Part shown: piece by piece, positions 28,937 to 41,698 of the stretch
How positions within the stretch are numbered: position 1 is the stretch's first letter
Layout of the letters: every line of letters starts with the position of its first letter
Assembly: GCA_035048495.1 (NCBI GenBank)
Contig: CM068549.1
Location: 20,953,440 to 21,017,439, forward strand
Direction: 5' to 3'
From: Euptelea pleiosperma
Taxonomy: Eukaryota > Streptophyta > Magnoliopsida > Ranunculales > Eupteleaceae
Length of the DNA: 64,000 nucleotides
Position numbers and translations under genes: made by a program
The notes under the pieces: generated by a model
What the model was told of the DNA's origin: nothing
The model's database searches: none
What the model saw: only the letters and a program-made list of their open reading frames with translations

Positions 28937-29139
28937 GTTGTGACAGAAGTTTTACTCGTACATTTTTTGGGAAAATTACTTGTAGGGCTGTAACCTTGCA
29001 ATTACAGTCCTAAATTCCATACACCTTAGCATCAAAACTTAAAAAGTGTAGTTTTTTCATAAGTTAGTGGTTTCTAATAGTTGGATAGCATTCTTTTCAT
29101 GACTTTTAAGTATTATATTTGGGGTATTCACACCCAAAA

Positions 29140-29935
29140 TCAGCCTGATTTTTCTATATAGGTCCAACTAGGGATGGGACAAACATCCATATGATCAACA
29201 ACATCTAATATTGCGCCACATGGCTCATACTATGGTCCATCATCAACGTTGTTGATGGACATCTATCATCAAAGATTACTGGGGCTGTATATGAGTCATG
29301 TGATACTGACCAATGGCCAAACATATCTTTTGCCCATCCCTAAATGGATCTACAAGCCAAAAATTAGTTTGATTGGTGAATTCTATCTATTGGATTTGAG
29401 TCATCTTCTGACTTTTGCTGTGAGATTCAATCATTATTTGGAGTACTCATATCTAACATAAGTATTTAAGATGGAAATTAATATCTAAAATAATAATATG
29501 TAGCAACTTTTCTTGCCTTGGAGCTTTAAAAGTAATCCACATATTGATCCATCACTGTCACTTAAGTGATGGAAGGCCCCTAGCCTAGGTGAGAGAAGGC
29601 CCCATCCCACTAACCACATGGATGTTTAGCCCACCCCTTGCTGTACATACAAACCAAATATTAACCTGATTGGTCATCTCTAGCCATAGATTTTAGTATT
29701 GATGTTTAGCCCACCCCCTTGTTGGACATACAAACCAAAAATCAACCTGATTGGTTATCTCTAGCCATAGATTTTATTACTTTTTAGGTTTGATTCACGC
29801 CAATGGTTTCAAGCATTTTTTGGGTAGTAAATCCAATGGCAAGAAATCATCAATCAAACTGATTTTTGGTGTCTTTATCCACCAATAGGTGGGTTGAACA
29901 TCCACGCAGTCATTAGGACCCAAAAAAATGATCTA
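29140..29935. repeat. Cluster of dispersed module copies inside the CACTA
   Basis: Forward copies near 29150-29240 and 29835-29920; reverse copies near 29310-29420, 29620-29700 and 29703-29790. The last two are a direct duplication (ggatgtttagcccacccctt / tgatgtttagcccaccccct). Confidence 0.65.
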
Positions 29936-29939
29936 TTTA

Positions 29940-31890
29940 GGACCTTGATAGTCCTCTGCATAGAGTATAATGGGACTACATGAGTCCTCTGGATCTAAAT
30001 TTTTTCCATAGCTTTTGATTATCATGAATAGTTGTTAAATAAGATTTTCTACTATATAGAGAATGTAATTATATGCAGTTCTCATCATAGACCTCAACTT
30101 GCATTGAGACAGCCCTATTATAACTGAATCATGTATTCATCTATTTGCTAGATGTTTATTGATCTTTTGGGTTAGGAATTGGTTTTCCCATTTATTTATT
30201 GCCAGCGATCAGTCACATTATCAGTCAGGAAATATATGCTACACTTGAAAGTTTGACAGGAGAGATGAAGAGGGCAAGATATATCCCTCATTTAAATCCA
30301 GTAGGCTTTGGACAAGATGAAGTCAGTGATGAAGGTGTCATTTAGTCCCAAAAGTTAGGGGTTTGATGAAGCCAAAAATATCTTGTGCATATAGCCCACC
30401 CATAAGAGATTTGCATGTTGGTCTCCATGAGCACCCTGAAGAAGAATCCCGAAGACCTTTGTCTCTGTGAGGTTGTTTATTGCTTAGTTACAGCCTTCAT
30501 CACATTCAAGGACTAAGAGAACAACTTACCCACATTTTCTGGAAGTTTTACCTCTCTTTTTGACACTTCTTGTCCCACATTATCTCCTCTGGTTTATAAT
30601 GTGACTGATAATGTGACTTATTTTTTATGGTTGATATTGTGGTGTTTTTACAGGATGTGAAAAGAATCTCATGCCGACTCTTACAACTTTCCCTTCCATA
30701 CTAGATATGTTTCAAATTTGTATCATTATTTTTTTCTCTTTCATACTAGAGAAGAAGATTAGTTAAATACTACTATAACTTTCCCTTCCACATCGGACAA
30801 ATCTGATTGGTTGTCTTTTGTTGAATTTTGTTGAATTTTGTTTTAAATTACTAATTCTATTTGATTAGCATGTGCATTTTGATTGGCATGCTTTTGCTTT
30901 GGGTGTATATTAACATGGGTATTGTTTTATCATAATCATGTAGTTTTGGATGTTATAAATTCTATTAAATATTCCTAGTTCTTGCTCATGTATATGTTGT
31001 TCAATAACTTGAAGTATTTTGCTAGATTAGTTTATATTTTATCTTGATAGAGGTTTATATCTTATTAGTATGACACACTTTTATTATTTTGCTTACTTAT
31101 ATGTTGATGTTGTTTCATAAACATTTTCTTGTCTTTTTCTTTTGGGCTACTTGTAGAAAAGTTATTTTAATATATAGTCAAGTATAATTGTATCTATTGT
31201 GTGATTCATCAACCTGTAACAGCCTGGACACCACTCTGCTATACCCATGGTATAGTGAATGACTAGTCCTTGTGGTCTATGTTACATGGCTTAAATTGAC
31301 TCTAGGTGGTGCATACCTGTGTGAAAATTAGTAGAGACTAGTCACCCCTCCCTTAGAGATCTAAGTTGCCCATTTGAGGATTATTATTTGTGATGTTGTT
31401 TATCTTGCTCAGTGAGTGGGATGTTTATGTATCGAAGAGATGTACTGGTTACATTCATCTCTCCATACATGTCCATGCCATTTGCTAGCACGATATGCTT
31501 CTTATAAATAACAACCCTTGAATTGTCCAGAGTGGACAGTTTAGGAATTGATATTTGTTGTGTTGTTGTATATATGACTAGTATGAACTGGTTCAAAATT
31601 TGGTAACATTTTGTCATTTTTCCCCAAATATACGATTTTTTGTTGTTTTTTATGCCTCGACTATCTATGATAGTTGGATTGGCATGAAAATCAACAAAAA
31701 ATGTCTATATATTTGGGAAAATACGTCAAAATGCTGCCGGATTTTGAACAAGTATATACAATTCATGTATACGAACAACACAGCAAGATCAATTCTTGAA
31801 TGGGTTAAGGTTTGACCTAGCGGCAGTTGAACCTAGGTACTCAAATTAAAACTGAAGTAGTTAATGCATAATATTGTATCTCCTAGTGCA
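29940..31890. other. CACTA interior before the transposase, no gene recognised
   Basis: AT-rich sequence between the leader region and the TNPD start; includes g/t-rich stretches and a repeat ttgttgaattttgttgaattttg near 30820. No coding match seen. Confidence 0.5.
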
Positions 31891-31894
31891 CTAC

Positions 31895-34800
31895 ATGGCA
31901 TCATCAATTAGTAAAGGATGGATGACGTTGGACGATCGAACAACGACGGAGTACCCAAAGGGAGTTTCTTCATTTCTAGAGTTTACGGTGGAGCATTGTG
32001 ATGGTCATAATAAGTTTTCATGTCCGTGTGTTAAATGTCGAAATGGAAAAGGGATGGTCGGTCTTCACACAATTTCAGAGCATTTGTTTGAAAATGGTAT
32101 TGATCGATCGTACATTACGTGGTATTTTCATGGAGAAAGAAAACTTTTCAATGATGAACAACCATCAACAAGAGAATCAGTCATTGAAAATGATTGTGCG
32201 GACAATCCGATGATGGATGAACTTGTAAAAGATGCATTTGGACGAATTGGTGAACAAGTTGATGCATTGATGGATAATATCTTAAGAAATGAAGATGGGA
32301 ATGAAGGCACGTCAAATTTCCATGGTCCTCAAGTAAACGAAGAGAATAAATATAAGCCATTACTCGATGATGCAAAACAACCATTGTACCCTTCATGCCC
32401 AAAAGAATTCACAAAGTTGTCGGTTATAGTTGAGTTGTATAACCTGAAGGTACGCCATTTCTGGTCAGACAATAGTTTTGGTGAACTCCTTGAGTTGGTT
32501 AAGAAGTTGTTACCAGAAGGAAATACATTACCGAGAAAATTTTACGATGTTAAGAAAATGATAAAAGATTTGGGCATGGCTTATGATCAGATACATGCAT
32601 GTCCAAATGACTGTATTCTATATTGGGAAGAGGACAAAGAGGAGCAAAGTTGTCCAGTATGCAGTGCATCTAGATAGAAGTCTGAGTATATGGCACAGAA
32701 GCAACGTAACCTAGTCCCTGCGAAGGTTTTGAGATATTTTCCTCTGACGCCAAGGATTAAGAGACTTTATAGGTTAGTATCCAATTTTAGATGTAAGTTC
32801 ATTCCTAATTGAGACCATTTAGTCTTTAATTACTTATAGCTACTTGTATATGTGGTATTCAATTGTACTTTGGTGTGCAGTGTTCCATGGATATGTGATG
32901 AAATGACTTGGCATGTGAGAGCGGAACAATCAAGTGGTGTCATGCGACATCCCGTTGATTCATCAGCTTGGAAATCCATAGATTATACATGGCTAGATTT
33001 TGCTCTTGAAAAACGTAATGTCCGTTTAGGAGTTGCAGCTGATGGTGTCAATCCTTTTGGCAATCTAAGTAGTCTTCATAGTACTTGGCCTGTAATCATA
33101 GTGCTATACAATCTACCCCCCTCGATGTGCATGAAAAGAGAGTTCTCGATGTTGATCGTATTGATACCTGGTCCAAAAGGGCCAGGTAGGAACATTGACA
33201 TCTTTTTACAACCATTGATCGTTGAGTTGAAGGAGTTGTGGTGTAATGGGGTATCTATGTACGATGTTCTTCGTAACGAAATTTTTATTCTAAGAGTTAT
33301 TCTGCTATGGGAAATTCATGATTTTCCAGCGTATGGAAGTTTATCAGGTTGTGTAACACTTGGTTACTTTGCTTGCCTTGTATGTGGCAAGGGAACCGTT
33401 GCCGAACATCTTAAGAACAATAAGAAGATGTGCTATATGGGTCATCGAAGATTTCTTCCAACTGGTCATGTCTTCAGGACCCAAAAAGCTTCTTTCAATA
33501 ATAAAGTCGAAGATGGCCGATGTCCTCGTCGGTTGACTAGGATTGAAGTGAAGAGAAGGTGCGTGGTATCCATGTGGATGTCGTCAAATCAAAAGGGAAA
33601 AAATGAAAAAGGAGTGAAGATGTGTTGGACAATGAGAAGAGTGCTTGGTACAAAAGGTCCATCTTTTTCGAATTGTCATACTGGAAGGAAATCAATATTC
33701 GTCATAACTTGGATGTCATGCACACTGAGAAGAATGTTACTGAAAATCTATTGTCAATGATTTTAGAAGTGAAAGACAAAACGAAAGATGGAGCAAGTGC
33801 TCGTGAAGATCTAGTGGCCATGAACATTAAGAAAAGTTTGTGGATGAAAGAAGGTGGACATAATGGTAAAAAAATAAAACCCAAGGCACCCTACACTCTC
33901 AATCGTTCTGAAAAAGAAGTCTTTTGTCATACTTTACATGATTTGAAGGTACCGATTGGGTATTGTTCTACAATGAAACATCATGTGAATTTAAAGAAGT
34001 TAGAAATAAGGGGGCTGAAGTCACACGATTATCACGTCATCATGCAACATTTGTTGCCCGTGTTACTACAACATAGCTTTCTAAAGTACACGGATCTCCG
34101 TAAAGCTATTCAATGGATTTCGATCTTCTTTCATGTACTGTGCGCAAAAGAGGTCAGGGTGGAGCACTTGGTAGCTGTCAAACATAGCCTGGCTGAGGCG
34201 GTATGCCTCCTAGAGAAGATTTTTCCTACCTTCATTTTTTGTTATTAGCATTCATCTCATGATGCATCTAGCTGATGAAGCGATAGCTTGTCGTCCAGTC
34301 AGATATCGCTGGATGTATCCTTTTGAACGGTATGTTCCTTCTAAACTTAGTGAAGTATCAGTTGAATTATATATGCATTGGTAAAACATTAACAATTGAA
34401 CAATCCTTTCGGTAGGCTAATGAAAATTTATAAAGGATATATAAGGAACGTTGCTAGACTCGAAGGATGTATTGCAGAACATTATGTCGTAGAGGAATCT
34501 ATTCTATATTGCATGGAATACATGCCAGATGGTGATAAGGGAAATCACAAGTACACTCGTGATAGATTCCTTGACGATGATGACGATGAATATATTAATT
34601 AAGGGCCTCTGGACAAAGGCAAGGACATAAGTTTTTCTCTAGTACAATTCCAACAAGCCCGTAGATGGGTTCTGCACCGTCATGAAGACATTGACATCTG
34701 GCTAAAGTATGTAAGCCCATTAAGATTATAAATTTCTAGTTCATTGCTATAATTACCTAAGTATCATGCCAATGCAATTACCATTCTTGTAGGAGATATG
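31895..34800 (+). pseudogene. CACTA TNPD-type transposase (transposase-associated, tnp2, DUF4218)
   Basis: ATG 31895 opens MASSISKGWMTLDDRTTTEY...FSCPCVKCRNGKG...WYFHGE, the transposase-associated zinc-binding domain. TAG at 32675 (expected Trp). Intron about 32773-32880, then the tnp2 catalytic region (DFPAYGSLSGCVTLGYFACLVC, MGHRRFLPTGH). A frameshift near 33545, then RSIFFELSYWKEINIRHNLDVMH and a DUF4218 region (MHLADEAIACRPVRYRWMYPFER near 34258-34332), and TAA at 34600. Family members bind subterminal repeats and excise the element; this copy cannot make the protein. Confidence 0.9.
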
Positions 34801-35530
34801 ACACACATTTAAGATCAAGTGGTCTGGGTGCCTCAAAGAAGAAGGGAAGTTTGTCGAAGGAAATGGATGATGGTTTTATCCCTTGGCTACGGAAAGAGGT
34901 ATTTTCTATATTTATTCTTTACATCTTGGACCTCATAGACAATGAAACGGGTTTTTTTTCGCAGTTGAAAATTAGTGATGGTGAGTCGACATTGAAACGG
35001 CTAGCTGATGGACCTACTTTTAAGGCGAAGGCTTATGACAAATATCGTGTCAATGGTTTTGTATTTGCTACAAGCGGATACGAATCAAATAAGACGACGC
35101 AAAATAGTGGGGTCTCCATGCAAGCCATTACTTCATTCAGGTCTAGCGAAAAAGATAAGAATTTCAAAGAAGCGGAAACCACGTACTACGAAGCAGTGAG
35201 ACAAATAATTGAGCTAGATTATATTGATTTTCGTCAAGTCGTGTTCTACTGCGACTAGGTCAGGGTGGAGGACAAGTCGAACGGATGCTTCATTGATCCT
35301 AAGACAAAGTTGACAATGGTAAACATGGAGAAATTTAAAAGAAATGATAGGGATGTTGATGAACCATTTATTCTTACATCTGAAACAAGTCAAGTGTTTT
35401 ACTCCAAGGATCAACGGAGATCTGGATGGTATGTTGTTTTAAGGGCACCTCGGAGATTGACGAAAATAGTGGGTGCGCTTGAAGATCCTACCCTGTATCA
35501 CTCTCTATTACTGAAAATACAAACATATTA
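34800..35530 (+). pseudogene. CACTA transposase C-terminal DUF4216-like region
   Basis: YRVNGFVFATSGYESNKTTQ...VFYCD then TAG at 35256 (Trp expected) and VRVEDKSNGCFIDPKTKLTM...SQVFYSKDQ...GWYVVLRAPRR. Typical carboxy half of En/Spm TNPD-like proteins; in-frame stop of the TGG-to-TAG type. Confidence 0.8.
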
Positions 35531-35759
35531 GAACTTCTAAAAGAATTTGATTTTGACTCGGACATTGAGTAACATATATGGAATGTAATTAATTCATTTC
35601 TAAAATGAATAGAATGATAAGTGATCCCATTTTATTGTACAGGATTGATCTGCATGATGTTTAGTTTAATGTCTCCCGAGTCTAGCACATGACAAATTGT
35701 ATGAACATATCCATGTTATGTATCAACGCCATAATGTCAATGTGTTCACATACAGGTGT

Positions 35760-37377
35760 GATGGCATCAATAAGTGCCCAAAGTTCCCAAACTCTACCTT
35801 CGGTTGGTTCAACAAATCAACCGAAGATAAAAGTAGAATTTAATGAAAATGGCGTGCCAGTAGGAGAAAACTCAAACAAATTGGCTTCAAGGTGGGGGGA
35901 TCTGGTTCGTTCACAAATCCCTATTACTTTTTATGACTGGCGTGTTGTGCCATCAAGGCACAAAGATGATGTGTGGAACATACTACAGGTAGTTTACTCT
36001 ATCATACAATAATTAATTGACATTTCCCTTAATCATATAATCAATTGCTACGATTCAGTTTTAATATTGGATTGACATGTAGAATGAATACGAACTTCCT
36101 ATGACATTTAAGGACAATTGCATGAAAAGCATGTGCGAGGTCTTTCATAGATATAAGGCCAAGTTAAGGAAGGATTACTATGATGCCAAAGTTAGTCACG
36201 ATGATAGACTAAAGAATTGTCCTCCAAGTGTTAGGCCAGAGGACTGGGTTGAGTTTGTTACTCTTAATGCTTCACCCAAAATGGTTGAACATAGAGGAAA
36301 AAATGCCAATAATAAGAAGTCTTATAGTCTATCGTACGACTAGCAGACATGGGAGTGCAAGAACGGAGCATGCCATGGTAAGTACTGCTAGTTCATAAAG
36401 ACCATATGTTCTTTTATAGTGCCACTAAAATAATTTTTATAATTTCAGACAAAAAATATAACCAAGGGTGACAAACACATCACAAGGACCGATGTATGGA
36501 TCAAAGCTCATACTAGGAAAGACGGTTCAACATCCGACAGTGTCACTCTGCATATGGTGGGTTCATAGTCAAACATCATTTTATCGAATTCAAAATATAT
36601 TTTTAAACAAGCTTAATGATGCAGGACAAATTCAAAAAAAATTTGGAAACCCGAAGTGAATGTAGTTCATTTTCTTTCGAGGATATCTTGACTGATCCAC
36701 TATCTCAAGTGTTTGGAAAGGATACAAGAGGTCGTGTTCGTGGTGTTGGAACCACTATTTCTAGGACACAAATCCAGTCGTCTATTTCAGTCCGCGCAAA
36801 ATTAATGGAGCAGCAAATGAAAATCGAATCACAATCAGAAGGCATGCTAGAGCTCAAGTGTCAGATGGAGAACATGGAAAGTACACTTCAAGCACTTTTG
36901 GTACATACTACGGACCATTAGCTAGGTTGCAATGATGTATCAATAAACCTCGGCAAAGCGTTAGAATTTCTAAATGGTTCAATGTTGTGTCATTAATCTA
37001 TACTGTAGGATTGCGTACGGACTACAGGACTGACCCCTACATTGCCTCAGCCTCAACCTACTCCTGCAAAAGAACATAATGTTGACTTGTCTGTAGATAC
37101 AACTCCAGCCAGTACATCATCTGGTAAGAAAATCAGTTGTGAACTACTAGATTGGAAAAGAAATGTCGCAGGAGTAGCAACAGCTTACGAGGGGTCGGGG
37201 ACAACTGTCATACATAGCAAACCCCTTCCTGAAGGCATGGTCAAGGTTGAGGTTCAAAAGATTCTGCTGCAAGATACACCTTTGAGTGTAGAGCACATGG
37301 ATGCGACCACACTCGGCGAAGTAGGACATGGTGGTTTTACTGCATGGCATTCGGCTTTTCTTAGGCCTACGAATTAA
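35760..37377 (+). pseudogene. CACTA second gene, TNPA-like (Transposase_24 region and C-terminal domain)
   Basis: Exon-like pieces: MASISAQSSQTLPSVGSTNQ...RWGDLVRSQIPITFYDWRVV (35760-35990), NEYELPMTFKDN...FHRYKAKLRKDYYD...CPPSVRPEDWVEFV ending in TAG (36083-36343), DKFKKNL...EDILTDPLSQVFGKDTRGRV with a coiled-coil-like Gln/Glu-rich end (36620-36921), then ISCELLDWKRNVAGVATAY...VSVEHM/AWH-type C-terminal module (37042-37377). Matches the Ptta/En/Spm plant transposase family. Degenerate. Confidence 0.8.
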
Positions 37378-37599
37378 GGCCAAGTGAACTGTTTGATTAT
37401 GAATGAGTTGTACTAAACTACATATACTTTAGTTATCTTGCATCCATACTTTAGTTTCTGTATGATCTTTATTCTTAACATTTGTATCGACTTCGTTTGA
37501 TCATCCTGATTGTATGCATGGGTTGAACTAATCTATTTATCTAAGTTGCACTACGCATAAAAATATTTGTGTACCTGCAGGCTGTGTGAGTGGACCACT

Positions 37600-37992
37600 A
37601 TGCCTCCAGATATATGCTGGGGTTGTCAACAACGTGATCATACATATACTAATTGTCCATCCAAGAAGAGTTGTCCCAAATGCAATGTGGGGCATATACT
37701 GTGGAGGGTCGTGATGGCTGAGACCCCTAATAAGGGTCATCCATTTTGTAAATGCCATAAGAATTGTAGTTACTTCAGGTGGACCGATAATGTGGGCAAG
37801 TCAGATGGTGGTGCAATAGCATCATCATCAGGATCATCATCATCATCTTCAGAGATAGGTCGTCAAAATACATGCACATCAACTAATGTTGATGACCTTT
37901 CCCGATTATTCCAAGAAGCAGCTCGAGTTGCTTCTACGGAGGATGTTGAGGTTTCTATGAGAGTCATTAATTCTAAAAAGTCAAAGAAATGA
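37600..37992 (+). CDS. Zinc-knuckle plus GRF-type zinc-finger ORF inside the CACTA
   Basis: 130-codon open frame from ATG 37600 to TGA 37990, preceded by a good acceptor (acctgcag at 37580), so it may be a terminal exon rather than a stand-alone gene. Seen: CCHC knuckle CWGCQQRDHTYTNC, CPKC pair, and GHPFCKCHKNCSYFRW, which fits the GRF zinc finger (C...GxxFxxC...FxW) known to bind single-stranded nucleic acid in other proteins. Then a Ser-rich linker and a short basic C terminus (NSKKSKK). No stop or frameshift, unlike the neighbouring transposase genes. It may be an accessory domain of the element or captured host sequence. Confidence 0.6.
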   Translation: MPPDICWGCQQRDHTYTNCPSKKSCPKCNVGHILWRVVMAETPNKGHPFCKCHKNCSYFRWTDNVGKSDGGAIASSSGSSSSSSEIGRQNTCTSTNVDDLSRLFQEAARVASTEDVEVSMRVINSKKSKK

Positions 37993-38148
37993 TATTGTAA
38001 ACTTAAGTAATGATACTTTTTTATAGTACTAGCTGACCTTTTAGAGTTTTAATTTATGCATTCTATTTTTTGCACATCCAATTTACTTATGTTATTGCTA
38101 TATATATATATGTGGAATGGGTAGTGTTTATATGAGAATGGTTGCTTT

Positions 38149-38158
<10 letters not shown>

Positions 38159-38197
<39 letters not shown>
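38159..38197. repeat. (TG)n microsatellite
   Basis: Uninterrupted TG run after a TATATA stretch; a second (TG)n is at 40912-40935. Confidence 0.9.
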
Positions 38198-39161
38198 TAT
38201 TCGCTCAAAAGTGCTTATTTTAAGCAATTATCCTTTTAGCGTTATTGCATTCTCCTACGTAAAATACTCTATTTACCTACTTTTCTACGTAAGAGTCTCT
38301 TCTGTTGCGTAGAACACACTTTTCTGGACGAAATGGTATATTTGCATGCATTAAACACGTTTTCGGAAGTCTAAATATTAAGCCGTTCTGATAAAGTCTC
38401 ATTACGCGCTTCTTCTGTCGCAGGAAACCCCGATGGGACGATTCTCGAGACTTGTGGGCCCAAATCGATCATGAAAGCCCATTATCAAAGCTTAACAAGC
38501 CCACATGCTATGACTAGAAGATATGGGCCAAATATGGGCTGAATAAGAGGACCAAAAAGCCGGCCCAAAGAACGAAGAGAGTAGGAGAGCCAATGATCAA
38601 GAGACGGACCAAAGCGTTTAAAGCCACATGAGTCAGCAAAGAATGATGGTCGACTCTACTGGAGAAGCGTGAGGATGGTCACAGTGAAGACCAGGGTTCC
38701 AGACCCTCCGCCAGTGCTTTTCTCTCTATTTTCTGATACTTTCTCTCTCATCTCTCCTTATTCTCTCTTTCTCTTCATCTCTTGGTCCTCGAATCTACTG
38801 ACCTAACCCCAGAACTCCTGCCCATCGGCTCTATCTCATCTCCCTTAGCTTTCTGACCGTTGGATCTTCCATCGGACCGTTGGATCTTCAATCAGACCGT
38901 TGGATCTCTCTAAATCCATCGATCTACTAATCTGGGTCCCAATCAAGTCACCATCCATCCGATCGCCATCAGACTGTCTGTCACATCATCTTGTGAGATG
39001 ATAGACATCATCAATCCATGCGGGCCAGTAGCCGGGCCCATCTTCATCGACCCGTTGTCCGTCCAGTTAGTGGACCCCACGAATTTCAAAATAATTTTAA
39101 TTAAATGGGGGGTCCACTAATTGGGGAGATTCCCCATAAAAAAGTAGTGTTTTACTTAAAA

Positions 39162-39213
<52 letters not shown>

Positions 39214-40860
39214 TTTTCTTATTTTTTTTTATTTTCAAAAACCCCCTATTTCCATTAAAGGAAATAGGGAAGCTTTAAAAGGGGGAAGGAGGGGGACGAA
39301 CCCTAATTTCAAAACCCTAATCCTCCTCTAATCCCCTCCTTTCTCTCCCAAAACTCTCTTGCCCCCTCTTTCTCCTCGGTTTTTGACAATTTTTCCATCT
39401 TCTTCACCTTCTTCTTCGTCATTGTTTCTCGCCGGAGTTGCAGAACTCCGGCCATCTTCTACCTTGTTTTACCCCTCTTCTCTCCATCTCTTTTGACCCT
39501 GTTGGATAGCCAGCACCTCCACAGAACCCAACGGTGGGTTCCCAAGTTAGTGCAACGTTGGTTGCCGTCTACACCATCTACCACCACCGTTTCACACCGC
39601 CCTCCACCGGACTGGTGTGCACGCCCAGCTCGCCCCACCTGCAAGTGGTTCACCGAAAAATCCAAAGTCCGATGAACCATCCCATAAAAGCCAGCCCCTC
39701 TAGGTAGCCCTCCTCCATGTTCTTGACGTGGTGAACAACCTGCTGGTGTGCCCCGTTACCCCTGCACCGCCTCTCTCCAATACCAGCAACGCCTTCAAGT
39801 TTTCTTTAAAAAAAAAAAGAGGCTCCCATCTCCAGCCGTCAAGGCTCATTCCATTCCTCTCCGATCTCCCTCCAGTCATTCTCGTTCTCTCCTCCCCAAA
39901 GAAAGAAAAAAAAGCAAAAACAAAAAAAAAAAGAAGGAGAAGAAAAAGAAAGGGAAGAAGGAAGGGCGTCCTCCACTCTTGGATCGCCTTCTTCATTTGC
40001 ATCCACAGCACCAGCAACTGCCGTCACCACTACCACACCTCCAGCCGTCCACATCCAGCAATGCCAGCTGCACCACCGGCTACCATCTTCACTCCGCCTC
40101 CTTCATCCAACACCACTTCATCGCCGTTATCTCCTTTATTTCACCACGTGGTGTACTGGTCTGATCATCTTCTTCACGCTGAAGCAATCCTCACAACCGC
40201 TTGCCTGTAATCTCCTCCATGAACTGGTAAGTCTGTCACATCAAAGCACGCATCACCTTGCCCCCGATCCAACTTGCGATCACGAATTGATTTCTCTCAT
40301 GAATCATCCCATCTTGTCACATTGCTGCATCTCACTTGGGCAGCAACACACATCGCTTCCCAAGGTAGTTTTCTCTCACTATGGTCATAATCTTACCTCT
40401 TTCTCTCTCTTTTCCTCTCTCTAGACTCTTATTTTCACCTTCTCTCTCTACATTTTAGTTCTTTTCTCTCTCTATCTTCTTTCTCTCTCTAGGTTTTGCT
40501 GCTTTCCTATATTAAACCCTATTTGATTATTTTCATTTAATTGGAGAACATTGTAATAGAATAAAGTTATTTGAATAAATTTCAGTTTTCGATTAGTCTA
40601 TGTTTCATCTTGAATATTTTGTGCATTTGGAAAATTTTCAATTTCACCAGGAATCTCTCATAAAAAAGAATATTTTAAATCTCGGATTCACCACTCTCTC
40701 CCCTACCATCATTCGCATCAATTTCTATGGAAAAATCTGTCATTTTATATTCTTATTTGCGCTAATCCGACTAATCCTGAGTGCGGATCGACATCCGACA
40801 CGAATCCCTATACAGATCTAAAATTTTACAGGATTTAAGAATCGGATCAATTTACAAATG
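38190..40860 (+). mobile_element. Possible long solo LTR or non-coding retroelement part
   Basis: About 2.7 kb without coding homology, starting tgatattcgctcaaaagtgc after a (TG)n run, including repeated gaccgttggatctt words, CT-rich leader-like blocks, aaccctaatc, and ending cggatcgacatccgacacgaatc, which resembles ends of long Ty3/gypsy LTRs. No TSD or partner LTR found. Low certainty. Confidence 0.3.
39169..39206. repeat. (AT)n microsatellite flanked by A and T tracts
   Basis: aaaaaaaaaa then (TA)n then tttttttttt; strongly self-complementary. Confidence 0.9.
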
Positions 40861-41274
40861 TGTTGAAGTTAGGGTTTCCGTAACCAACGACGCGGAAAAA
40901 TCCTACTTTCAGTGTGTGTGTGTGTGTGTGTGTGTGGAATGGTGATGATGGAGAATAAGAAGATGATGTGGATCCAATGCTAAGTGCTCTTGGTGTTTCA
41001 AAGACAATGCGAGTAATAGTCAGCCGGGGGTACCTACAAACCCCTGGTAAGTCCATAGTTCTTGGAATTCAAACATGCATTATCTTAAAATATATTATTT
41101 ATTGATAACATATTACTAACTAAACATTTTACATTTGATTGCGAGGCACATACAAATGGAGCATATAAAGCAATCTACTATACATACAGCTTTGTGTGGT
41201 AAGTTATATATGGGAACTATGTTGCTTTGGCATAGAAGAAGTATAATAATGTCTTTTATGTCCTCTTCTTACAG

Positions 41275-41698
41275 AAGGACTCAGAGGCAAATCTACCATG
41301 CCTCACAGTGAAGGAAGGGATCCAAGTCACAATCAGAGATGTGGGTTCTACCAAGGTGTGGTACATGAGGTACATGTGGGTATACTAAATGGGTATTGTT
41401 ATTAGATTTCATTTTTTTTTTTTTTTCATTAAAAGTAAGTCTGTGTTTTGTTCATAAATCAGATATTGGCCTAACAATAAGAGCAGAATGTATGTATTGG
41501 AGAATACAGGTCGACCCCACATTTTGAATCTTCATCTTCATCTGAAACCTTATGATCAACAGCTCAAATCTCATATCTTGGGTCATTTAGTTCTTTAAGA
41601 ATGTTTTGATCTTTCTCTATGCAGGAGATTTTGTAAAGCAGAATGGACTTCAGAGTGGAGACTTTGTCATGTTGTATCAAGATGAAAACCAACAACTT
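41275..41698 (+). pseudogene. Captured FUS3/LEC2-type B3-domain exons
   Basis: Three exon-like blocks with intact GT/AG borders and consistent phases: 41275-41369 (KDSEANLPCLTVKEGIQVTI...KVWYMR), 41463-41509 (YWPNNKSRMYVLENTG) and 41625-41698 (DFVKQNGLQSGDFVMLYQDE). Joined, they form the middle and end of a B3 DNA-binding domain closest in wording to FUS3/LEC2/ABI3 seed-maturation regulators (YWPNN.SRMYVLENTGDFV is diagnostic). The N-terminal B3 half (FQKELKNSDV block) and the following exons are not seen, so this is a fragment. Retained introns argue for DNA-level capture by the CACTA. Confidence 0.8.

Noticed and set aside
39728..40210. Open frame of 160 codons, Lys/Pro-rich
   Set aside because: Arises from an A-rich and CT-rich low-complexity leader-like stretch; no domain and overlapping open frames in the other two phases.
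40930..41048. First exon of the B3 gene upstream of 41275
   Set aside because: A short run ending in a GT donor exists, but it lacks the expected N-terminal B3 block (FQKELKNSDV type) and I could not match it.
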